DNA of 64,000 nucleotides from Lysinibacillus fusiformis. GTDB lineage: Bacteria > Bacillota > Bacilli > Bacillales_A > Planococcaceae. Positions 57,396 to 64,000 of the stretch are shown piece by piece. The translations under genes were made by a program, and so were the position numbers. Each line of letters begins with the position of its first letter. Position 1 is the first letter of the stretch. The stretch spans positions 2,982,001-3,046,000 of the forward strand of contig NZ_CP070490.1 in assembly GCF_016925635.1 (NCBI RefSeq), written 5' to 3'. The notes beneath the pieces are model-generated. The model was not told the origin of the DNA. It made no database searches and saw only the letters and a list, made by a program, of their open reading frames with translations.

Positions 57396-57409
57396 ATCAG
57401 ATGTCTGAT
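57396..57409. promoter_or_regulatory. palindrome, likely operator of the GntR regulator
   Basis: ATCAGA-TG-TCTGAT, two perfect 6-bp arms, 23 bases before the GntR start and about 28 bases after a TATATT -10-like box. Size and place fit an autoregulatory site of the downstream repressor. Confidence 0.5.
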
Positions 57410-57432
57410 CTCTGATTTTGGTGGTGATATAT

Positions 57433-58161
57433 GTGACTATTAAAGCAGATCATCGTCATCTCTATCTTCAAGTAATCGATCGTTTAAAATCTGACATTGA
57501 GGCTGGCATTTTTAAAGAAAATGAAAAGCTGCCTTCAGAATTTGAATTATCGAAATCACTAGGAGTCAGTCGAGCAACACTTAGAGAAGCACTTCGACTG
57601 TTGGAAGAGGAAAATGTGATTGTGCGCCGACATGGGGTAGGGACTTTTGTCAACCCTAAGCCGTTGTTTACATCAGGCATCGAGCATTTATCAAGCATTT
57701 CTTCAATGATTGAGACAGCAGGTATGGAGCCGGGTTCGCGTTTTTTAAAAGCAACTGAGCACGTACCTTCTGAGGAAGATTTAAAACGCTTCCAAAGTGA
57801 TGGCGAAGATAAAATACTCACGATTGAACGTGTCAGAACAGCAGATGGTGAGCCAGTAGTATACTGCATAGACAGGCTACCCGCAAGCTTCCTGCCTACT
57901 GACTTTGTCGAAAAAAAAGAAGTTTCACTGTTCTCTGCACTTGAACAATCTGGCAAAATTCATGTAGCTTATGCCGTAACTTATATTGATCCAGTTGGGT
58001 ATCATGAACAAGCCTCACCGATTTTAAATTGTGGACGTGAGACAGCTCTTTTAGTGTTAAAGCAATTGCATTACGACGATCATGATCAAGTAGTGCTCTA
58101 TTCAAAAAATTATTTCCGAGCTGATAAATTCAGCTTCCATGTAGTTCGTAAACGGGTGTAG
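57433..58161 (+). CDS. ymfC: GntR-family regulator with UTRA domain (YmfC-like)
   Basis: A 242-residue HutC-subfamily regulator: winged helix at about 8-70 ([63 protein letters not shown]) and a UTRA effector domain to the end. In place it equals B. subtilis ymfC after spoIIIE. Here the next gene is a BMP-type lipoprotein, so nucleoside uptake is a likely target. GTG start at 57433, five bases after GGTGGTGA. Confidence 0.88.
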   Translation: MTIKADHRHLYLQVIDRLKSDIEAGIFKENEKLPSEFELSKSLGVSRATLREALRLLEEENVIVRRHGVGTFVNPKPLFTSGIEHLSSISSMIETAGMEPGSRFLKATEHVPSEEDLKRFQSDGEDKILTIERVRTADGEPVVYCIDRLPASFLPTDFVEKKEVSLFSALEQSGKIHVAYAVTYIDPVGYHEQASPILNCGRETALLVLKQLHYDDHDQVVLYSKNYFRADKFSFHVVRKRV

Positions 58162-58214
58162 AACATTTCTAAATTTTTTCCTGCTAATTACAATACCTTT
58201 GGGGGGTTAATTAA

Positions 58215-59300
58215 ATGAAAAAACGTAAATTTGGTTTAGTATTAACATCAGTATTAGCGGCAAGTGCTATTTTAGGTGCTTGTGGTACGAAAGACGACGA
58301 AAAGCCAGCGAAAGAAAATGACAATGCTTCAGGTGGCGAAAGCACAGAAGAAGCTTTCTCAGTAGCAATGGTTACTGACGTAGGTGGCGTTGATGACAAA
58401 TCATTCAACCAATCTGCATGGGAAGGTGTACAAGCTTACGGTAAAGAGCACGGTTTATCAAAAGGTGATGGTGGTTTTGACTACCTACAATCAGCTTCAG
58501 ATGCTGACTATGAAACAAACTTAAACAACTTAGTTCGTCGTGACTTTAACTTAGTATTTGGTATCGGGTTCATGATGGCTGATGCAATTGATGCAATTGC
58601 TTCTGAAAATCCAGATAACCACTTTGCATTAATCGATGCTGAAGTAGAAGCAGACAACGTAGTAAATGTACTGTTCAAAGAGCAAGAAGGTGCTTTCTTA
58701 GCAGGTGTTGCTGCAGCAAAAACATCTAAAACAGGTAAAATCGGCTTCGTAGGTGGCGTTGATATTCCAGTTATTAACCGTTTCCACGCTGGTTTCGTTG
58801 AAGGGGCTAAAGCAGTAAACCCAGATATCGATATTCAAGTAAAATATACTGGTGCGTTTGATAAAGCAGATCTTGGTAAAATTACAGCGAACAGTATGTA
58901 TTCTTCAGGTGTAGATGTAATCTTCCACGCTGCTGGTGCAACAGGTAACGGTGTATTCTCTGAAGCAAAAGAGCGTAAAGCGAAAGATCCAAATGCAGAT
59001 GTATGGGTTATCGGTGTAGATGCTGACCAATACGAAGAAGGTAAAATTGACGATAAAACAAATGTTACATTAACTTCTATGTTAAAAGGTGTTAATACAG
59101 CAGTAGTAGATATTTCAAATAGAGCAAAAAATGGTGATTTCCCAGGTGGAGAAACACTTGTTTACGGTTTAGCTGAAGATGGTGTTAAACTTGCGGATTC
59201 TCGCGGTGCGATTCCAGAAGATGTACAAAAAGTAATCGACGAATATAAAGAGAAAATTGCTAAGGGTGAAATCAAAGTTCCTGAAAAAGTGGAAAAATAA
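58215..59300 (+). CDS. BMP-family nucleoside-binding lipoprotein
   Basis: A 361-residue substrate-binding protein of the BMP/PnrA family. Lipobox LGAC with lipid on Cys23, then a charged linker. Domain blocks: VAMVTDVGGVDDKSFNQSAWEGV, VFGIGFMMADAI, GKIGFVGGVDIPVINRFHAGFVEGAKAV, ADVWVIGVDADQYEEGK. Relatives (NupN, PnrA) bind purine or other nucleosides for NupOPQ-type transporters, which fits the next three genes. GGGGGG lies 9 bases before the ATG. Strong expression is likely, as codon use is biased. Confidence 0.9.
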   Translation: MKKRKFGLVLTSVLAASAILGACGTKDDEKPAKENDNASGGESTEEAFSVAMVTDVGGVDDKSFNQSAWEGVQAYGKEHGLSKGDGGFDYLQSASDADYETNLNNLVRRDFNLVFGIGFMMADAIDAIASENPDNHFALIDAEVEADNVVNVLFKEQEGAFLAGVAAAKTSKTGKIGFVGGVDIPVINRFHAGFVEGAKAVNPDIDIQVKYTGAFDKADLGKITANSMYSSGVDVIFHAAGATGNGVFSEAKERKAKDPNADVWVIGVDADQYEEGKIDDKTNVTLTSMLKGVNTAVVDISNRAKNGDFPGGETLVYGLAEDGVKLADSRGAIPEDVQKVIDEYKEKIAKGEIKVPEKVEK

Positions 59301-59311
59301 TTCATCTTTTG

Positions 59312-59353
59312 ATCATCATAAGGGACTTCTAGAAGGACCTTATGATGATTTTT
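59312..59353 (+). terminator. terminator after the BMP lipoprotein gene
   Basis: A perfect 12-bp stem ATCATCATAAGG/CCTTATGATGAT with TTCTAGAA palindrome in the loop and T5. It would give more lipoprotein mRNA than transporter mRNA, a common pattern in ABC importers. Confidence 0.88.
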
Positions 59354-59414
59354 CAATCTATCGTTGTATTTAGATTATTTGCAATACTCTATTTAACTAG
59401 ATTTATATGAAACT

Positions 59415-59518
59415 TATAGAGGTAGTAATTATGAGTATGGTAACAAGTTAATAGAAGAAAGGTTTCTAACGATGACCTTTCCTGTATTAATTTAGCAAAA
59501 CACCTACCTCTATAGGTG
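59415..59518 (+). promoter_or_regulatory. structured leader with competing hairpins before the nucleoside ABC genes
   Basis: Long-range stem TATAGAGGTAG (59415-59425) with CTACCTCTATA (59504-59514), 11 bp perfect, encloses a hairpin of 14 pairs in 16 (59448-59463 with 59475-59490). Its 3' strand overlaps a second possible hairpin CACCTA/TAGGTG (59501-59518). The two states exclude each other, as in a regulatory RNA. It matches no riboswitch class I know. The rest of 59519-59660 has no ORF or clear promoter. Confidence 0.55.
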
Positions 59519-59671
59519 GGATATTAAATCGGTCAAATAAAATATATAGCCTCTGGTAGAAATTTAATTACTGGACGTATGGCTTGTCTGTACCATCAAT
59601 CATGTAGCAGCAGATACTATACGCTAAGGCGAAAATACTTAATAATAGTGCCTATTAAGGGAGTGACAAAT

Positions 59672-61219
59672 TTGGATTATGTGATTGAAATGCTAGGAAT
59701 CCGTAAAGAATTCGGTAATTTCGTGGCGAATAATAATATCACCCTCCAACTGAAACAAGGCGAGATTCATGCATTGCTAGGTGAAAATGGTGCAGGTAAA
59801 TCGACTTTGATGAACGTACTTTTTGGTTTGTATCAACCAGAGGGTGGCGAAATTCGTGTACGTGGGAAGGCTGTAAAAATTACAAACCCGAATATTGCCA
59901 ATGATTTAGGGATTGGCATGGTGCATCAACATTTTATGTTGGTAGAGAACTTTACGGTAACAGAAAATATCATTTTAGGCACTGAGCCTACTAAAATGGG
60001 AATTGTTAATATAAAAGATGCAGCTAAGAAAGTACAAGCACTTTCTGAAAAGTATGGATTAGATGTTGATCCAAATGCCAAAATCGAGGACATCACGGTT
60101 GGTATGCAACAACGTGTTGAGATTTTAAAAACATTGTATCGTGGTGCTGAAATTTTAATTTTTGATGAACCAACTGCATCATTAACACCACAAGAAATTA
60201 CTGAATTAATTCAAATAATGCGTCGGCTTATTGCAGAAGGTAAATCCATTATTTTAATTACGCATAAGCTAAAAGAAATTATGGAAGTTTCAGATCGTGT
60301 AACGATTATCCGCAAGGGAGAAGGGATTGGCACTGTTGTAACCGCTGCCACAAATCCTGAACAGCTTGCTGAAATGATGGTTGGCCGTCAAGTTGAATTT
60401 AAAACGGAAAAAACGGATGCGAAACCAACTGACGAAGTGCTAGCGGTTGAGAACTTGGTTGTTACGGATTATCGAAACATTGATAAAGTAAAAGGTCTTA
60501 ATTTAAATGTTCGTAAAGGTGAAATCGTAGGTATTGCTGGGATTGATGGTAATGGTCAATCTGAGCTAATTGAGGCCATTACAGGTCTACGTAAAATCAA
60601 AAGTGGTAAAGTCAAACTGAATGGTAAAGATATTACAAACATGAAGCCTCGTAAAATTACTGAGGAAGGTGTGGGGCATATCCCACAAGACCGTCATAAG
60701 CATGGTTTAGTTTTAGATTTCCCGATTGGTCATAATATTGTTTTGCAAACATATTACCAATCTCCAATCGCGAAGGGCTTTGTCATGGACTATAAAAAAG
60801 TGTCAGAGAAAGCTCGCCAAATTATTAGTGAGTACGATGTGCGTACAGGTAATGGGGAAATGACGCCAGCTCGTGCATTATCTGGTGGTAACCAACAAAA
60901 AGCTATTATTGGTCGTGAAATTGATCGTAACCCTGATCTATTAATTGCTGCTCTACCAACACGAGGACTTGATGTAGGAGCTATTGAATTCATTCACTCG
61001 CGCCTAATTGAGCAACGTGATAAAGGGAAAGCCGTTTTGTTAATCTCATTTGAATTAGATGAGGTTATGAATGTTTCGGATCGAATTGCGGTTATTTATG
61101 ATGGACAAATTGTCGATGAGTTAAATCCAAAAGAAACGACAGAACAAGAGCTAGGCTTACTAATGGCAGGGCAAAGTAAAAAAAATAACAAGCGTGATGC
61201 GAAGGAGGGGAACGAATAA
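59672..61219 (+). CDS. nupO: nucleoside ABC transporter ATPase, NupO-like
   Basis: A 515-residue ATPase with two nucleotide-binding halves, as in sugar/nucleoside importers. First half: Walker A GENGAGKST, ITVGMQQRVEIL, Walker B LIFDEPTASLTP. Second half: IDGNGQSEL in place of a full Walker A, LSGGNQQKAIIGREI, and LIAALPTRGLDVGAIEFI, the degenerate site usual in this family. I chose the TTG at 59672 after AAGGGAGTGA; about 31 upstream codons in frame have no family similarity. Stop overlaps the next ATG. Confidence 0.92.
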   Translation: MDYVIEMLGIRKEFGNFVANNNITLQLKQGEIHALLGENGAGKSTLMNVLFGLYQPEGGEIRVRGKAVKITNPNIANDLGIGMVHQHFMLVENFTVTENIILGTEPTKMGIVNIKDAAKKVQALSEKYGLDVDPNAKIEDITVGMQQRVEILKTLYRGAEILIFDEPTASLTPQEITELIQIMRRLIAEGKSIILITHKLKEIMEVSDRVTIIRKGEGIGTVVTAATNPEQLAEMMVGRQVEFKTEKTDAKPTDEVLAVENLVVTDYRNIDKVKGLNLNVRKGEIVGIAGIDGNGQSELIEAITGLRKIKSGKVKLNGKDITNMKPRKITEEGVGHIPQDRHKHGLVLDFPIGHNIVLQTYYQSPIAKGFVMDYKKVSEKARQIISEYDVRTGNGEMTPARALSGGNQQKAIIGREIDRNPDLLIAALPTRGLDVGAIEFIHSRLIEQRDKGKAVLLISFELDEVMNVSDRIAVIYDGQIVDELNPKETTEQELGLLMAGQSKKNNKRDAKEGNE

Positions 61220-62265
61220 TGTCAAATCGTGTCATTAACTTACTCGTTCCTATCATCTCTATCATTATCGGTTTAATTGTAGGAGCTATCGTCATGGTAG
61301 TCAGCGGCTATGACCCAGTACAAGGTTATATCGCTCTTTGGACAGGTATTTTTGGAGATTCATATTCAATTGGGAACACAATTCGTCAAATTACACCATA
61401 TATTTTGGCAGGTCTTGCAGTAGCATTTGCATTCCGTACGGGTCTGTTCAATATCGGTGTTGAAGGTCAGCTGATTTTAGGTTGGCTAGCAGCAGCTTGG
61501 GTAGGATATGCTTTTGAATTACCTAAAGTCATTCACTTACCATTGGCATTGCTTGCTGCAGCAGCTGCAGGTGCATTTTGGGCCTTTATTGCAGGTTTCT
61601 TAAAAGCGAAATTTAAAGTTCATGAAGTTATTGCGACAATTATGCTAAACTACACTGCGCTTTATATCGCAAACGCAGTGATAAAAAAATTGTCCGATGG
61701 CAGCTTTAAAACAGAACGTATCCATGAATCTGCTTCATTACGTTCTCCGTTTTTAAGAGAGCTTACAGACAATTCAAGTCTTCACTATGGGATCATTGTT
61801 GCACTTTTAATGGTAGTTGTAATGTGGTTCATTTTAGAAAAAACAACACGTGGCTACGAGCTAAAAGCAGTAGGTTTTAACAAAAATGCTGCTGATTATG
61901 CGGGTATGAGTGTTAATAAAAATATTATTTTAGCTATGACGATTTCAGGTATGTTTGCAGGTCTAGGTGGGGCGATGGAAGCTTTAGGTACGTTCCAAAA
62001 CGCATCCATTAAACCTGGTTTCACAGGAATTGGTTTTGATGGTATTGCCGTTGCGCTACTTGGTGCCAATACACCACTTGGGGTAGTGTTTGGGGCATCA
62101 CTGTTCGGTTCTTTAAAATATGGTGCATTAAATATGCCAAATGCTGCAGGTATTCCAGAAGAAATCGTATCGATTATCATTGCATTGATTATCTTCTTCG
62201 TCGCATCAGGCTATATTATTCGAGTGGGCTTACAGAAGCTGAGCAAGAAAAAGGAGGGACAATAA
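61219..62265 (+). CDS. nupP: nucleoside ABC permease, NupP-like
   Basis: A 348-residue membrane protein with about nine helices of the BPD_transp_2 (RbsC/YufP) family. Blocks: GLAVAFAFRTGLFNIGVEGQLILGWLAAAW, HEVIATIMLNYTALYIANA, RGYELKAVGFNKNAADYAGM and GFDGIAVALLGANTPLGVVFGASLFGSL. Translationally coupled to the ATPase through TAATG. With NupQ it forms a heterodimeric channel. Confidence 0.92.
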   Translation: MSNRVINLLVPIISIIIGLIVGAIVMVVSGYDPVQGYIALWTGIFGDSYSIGNTIRQITPYILAGLAVAFAFRTGLFNIGVEGQLILGWLAAAWVGYAFELPKVIHLPLALLAAAAAGAFWAFIAGFLKAKFKVHEVIATIMLNYTALYIANAVIKKLSDGSFKTERIHESASLRSPFLRELTDNSSLHYGIIVALLMVVVMWFILEKTTRGYELKAVGFNKNAADYAGMSVNKNIILAMTISGMFAGLGGAMEALGTFQNASIKPGFTGIGFDGIAVALLGANTPLGVVFGASLFGSLKYGALNMPNAAGIPEEIVSIIIALIIFFVASGYIIRVGLQKLSKKKEGQ

Positions 62266-62266
62266 C

Positions 62267-63226
62267 ATGAGCTTTTTAGAAATGTTATATTTCATCATCC
62301 CTTCAGCGATTCTTTATGCAACACCGTTGATTTTTACGGCCATCGGTGGGGTGTTCTCTGAACGCTCTGGTGTTGTCAACATCGGGCTAGAAGGCTTAAT
62401 GATTGTTGGTGCTTTTGTTGGTATTTTTGTCAATTTAGAATTCGCTTCATCATTAGGTGCAGCAACAGTCTGGGTAGCTATGTTAGCAGCTGTTGTGATT
62501 GGTGCAATTTTCTCACTTTTCCATGCGGTTGCTTCTATTTCATTCCGTGCCGATCAAACGGTATCAGGGGTAGCGATCAACCTACTGGGCTTGGCTGCTA
62601 CAGTATTCTTAGTAAAAATGATTTATGATAAAGGTCAAACAGATATGATTGACCAACCGATTCGTCGCTTTGGTATCCCTTACTTAGAGGATATTCCATT
62701 CTTCGGTCGTTTACTGTTCCATGATGTTTACAGCACATCTATTTTAGCGTTTGCAGTAGCATTTGGAGCATGGTTTATTATCTATAAAACGCCATTCGGT
62801 TTGCGTTTACGTGCTGTAGGTGAACACCCAATGGCAGCAGATACAATGGGTATTAATGTAAATAAAATGCGCTATATTGCAGTGATGATTTCTGGGGCAT
62901 TGGGTGGTCTTGGTGGTGCAGTTTATGCGCAAACAATTACACACGATTTCTCACACGCAACAATTGCAGGTCAAGGTTTCATGGCCATTGCTGCAATGAT
63001 TTTCGGGAAGTGGCATCCAATTGGAGCGCTAGGTGCAGCCTTATTCTTTGGTTTAGCGCAAACATTAAGTATTGCAGGGAATCAAATTCCGCTAATCGAG
63101 AATGTACCAGCAGTTTATCTGCAAATTTTACCATATGTCTTGACAATCCTTGCTTTAGCAGGCTTTATTGGTAAAGCAAATGCACCAAAAGCGAGTGGAC
63201 AACCTTATATTAAAGGTAAACGCTAA
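62267..63226 (+). CDS. nupQ: nucleoside ABC permease, NupQ-like
   Basis: A 319-residue partner permease (YufQ/NupQ type) with eight to nine helices. Blocks: TAIGGVFSERSGVVNIGLEGLMIVGAFVG, FRADQTVSGVAINLLGLA, GLRLRAVGEHPMAADTMGINV and GQGFMAIAAMIFGKWHPIGALGAALFFGLAQ. It begins one base after the NupP stop, and AAGGAGG lies at the end of nupP. The operon ends with a terminator 13 bases downstream. Confidence 0.92.
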   Translation: MSFLEMLYFIIPSAILYATPLIFTAIGGVFSERSGVVNIGLEGLMIVGAFVGIFVNLEFASSLGAATVWVAMLAAVVIGAIFSLFHAVASISFRADQTVSGVAINLLGLAATVFLVKMIYDKGQTDMIDQPIRRFGIPYLEDIPFFGRLLFHDVYSTSILAFAVAFGAWFIIYKTPFGLRLRAVGEHPMAADTMGINVNKMRYIAVMISGALGGLGGAVYAQTITHDFSHATIAGQGFMAIAAMIFGKWHPIGALGAALFFGLAQTLSIAGNQIPLIENVPAVYLQILPYVLTILALAGFIGKANAPKASGQPYIKGKR

Positions 63227-63238
63227 GAAAAGAATTTC

Positions 63239-63270
63239 AAGGACTGGGCAAGCTATGCTCAGTCCTTTTT
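63239..63270 (+). terminator. terminator after nupQ
   Basis: An 11-bp stem AAGGACTGGGC/GCTCAGTCCTT with one G-T pair, 7-base loop, and T run. Confidence 0.88.
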
Positions 63271-63322
63271 ATATATAATTGGCGTATTTTTTAATTTTTC
63301 CCATACATACTTTGGATTCCTT

Positions 63323-63352
63323 TTGCAATTATAGACAATAGACATGTATAGT
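63323..63352 (+). promoter_or_regulatory. probable promoter for the ymfF-like gene
   Basis: TTGCAA and TATAGT (five of six) with an 18-base spacer, 45 bases before the start codon. Confidence 0.5.
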
Positions 63353-63396
63353 ATGTGTAGTACATCGTTATATTAAGAAGGATAGGAGGGTTTCAT

Positions 63397-64000
63397 ATGT
63401 TTAAAACAATACCTTTTGCAAAAGGTGTCAATTTGCATATCCGACAAACGACCCAATTTAAAACCGTAAATTTTTCAATTAAATGGAGAAGAGCATTAAC
63501 GGCTAAAAGTGCATCAGAACGTACAGTATTAACAAATGTACTGCAGCACAGTAATGCTAAATATAAGACGACTGCTGCTTTTCGAAGCTTTTTAGATGAC
63601 TTGTATGGTACAGTTTTGTATTTTGATACATCGAAGCGAGGAAATGAACATACGGTACTAATGAATGTAGAGACTGTGAATGATCATTATCTAGCGAATA
63701 CGAGTGTCTTAAACGAGGTTCTTGGTTTATTGCATACAGCCATTTTTGAACCTAATTTAGAAAATGGTGTCTTTAAGGAATCCATTGTAGAACGTGAGAA
63801 AAAAACTGTCATTCAACGTATTGAATCTATTTTTGATGATAAATCTCGTTTTGCTCAATTCCGTCTCCAACAAATCCTGAGACCAAATGAACCTGCATCG
63901 ATTTCAGCCAATGGTAGTGTCGAAGAAATTCAAAAGATTACACCTGCCTCTTTATTTGAGGCTTATGAATCTATGCTAGCTAACGACAAAATCGATATTT
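63397..64000 (+). CDS. ymfF: M16-family peptidase homologue, YmfF-like, partial
   Basis: The first 201 codons; the frame is open at the right edge. It reads as an M16B domain (VNLHIRQTTQFKTVNFSIKWRRAL, TTAAFRSFLDDLYGTVLYFDTSKRGNEHTVLMNVE, IFEPNLENGVFKESIVEREKKTVIQRIESIFDDKSRFA). The zinc motif HxxEH is missing; its place is held by TVLTNVLQHSN. So it is the inactive partner of the YmfF/YmfH pair that follows ymfC-D in B. subtilis. The active partner should lie just beyond the window. AGGAGGG lies 6 bases before the ATG. Confidence 0.88.
   Translation, partial: MFKTIPFAKGVNLHIRQTTQFKTVNFSIKWRRALTAKSASERTVLTNVLQHSNAKYKTTAAFRSFLDDLYGTVLYFDTSKRGNEHTVLMNVETVNDHYLANTSVLNEVLGLLHTAIFEPNLENGVFKESIVEREKKTVIQRIESIFDDKSRFAQFRLQQILRPNEPASISANGSVEEIQKITPASLFEAYESMLANDKIDI

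Noticed and set aside
59415..59660. Purine-type riboswitch before the nucleoside transporter
   Set aside because: A GGTTTCTAAC segment recalls the purine loop, but the conserved core bases and the three-stem junction are absent.

Overview
The window is a contiguous piece of a low-GC, spore-forming, flagellated Firmicute chromosome. The gene order matches the Bacillus subtilis block che - sigD - swrB - rpsB - tsf - pyrH - frr - uppS - cdsA - dxr - rasP - proS - polC - rimP - nusA - ylxRQ - infB - ylxP - rbfA - truB - ribC - rpsO - pnpA - mlpA - ymxH - spoVFAB - asd - dapA - rnjB - spoIIIE - ymfC - ymfF. Protein style, AT-rich codon use and the type of Bacillaceae hairpin repeats suggest Lysinibacillus or a close relative. 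The genus is an inference, not a search result.

Layout: 1-4.4 kb is the tail of the chemotaxis operon (cheB end, cheA, cheW, cheC, cheD, a small membrane protein), closed by a terminator. From 4.6 to 12.65 kb lies a catabolic island: four paralogous cytosine-deaminase-like amidohydrolases, a YfcC/DcuC-type carrier, a small zinc nucleoside/guanine deaminase and a wrecked sodium:solute symporter. It separates sigD from the che operon, and sigD has its own good sigma-A promoter. 12.9-36.6 kb is housekeeping: sigD and swrB-like, translation factors (rpsB-tsf, pyrH-frr), isoprenoid/lipid and envelope genes (uppS, cdsA, dxr, rseP), proS, polC, and the rimP-nusA-infB-rbfA operon followed by truB and ribF. 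36.7-42.5 kb has rpsO, a DoxX protein, pnp and an M16 peptidase. 43.1-46.5 kb is a Fur-boxed heme-uptake operon (IsdE/IsdF-like, ATPase, HugZ-like). 46.6-49.1 kb is a minus-strand GntR/ABC operon with a perfect palindromic operator. 49.2-54.8 kb is the dipicolinate/lysine block (ymxH, dpaA, dpaB, asd, dapA) and rnjB. 54.9-64 kb has spoIIIE, a GntR regulator, a BMP-type lipoprotein with a NupOPQ-like nucleoside ABC transporter, and the start of an inactive M16 peptidase homologue (ymfF-like).

The most unusual signal is a pair of about 550-bp non-coding elements (38074-38622 and 42542-43091) in the same orientation. Each has short terminal inverted repeats and no usable ORF. Each sits directly after a transcription-terminator hairpin, and that entire hairpin is duplicated on the other side of the element (33 of 33 bases identical for the second copy, about 28 of 32 for the first). 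This looks like a terminator-targeting, hairpin-duplicating MITE. Each copy is built from two GC-rich Bacillaceae hairpin repeats in inverted orientation around an AT-rich core. A decayed single half seems to form the terminator-like structure between proS and polC.

Other items worth follow-up: a switch-like leader RNA upstream of the nupO-like ATPase, a nested double palindrome between nusA and ylxR, leader hairpins before rimP and pnp, an AAT microsatellite coding a poly-Asn run in infB, and the absence of ylxY, dapG and tepA from their B. subtilis positions.
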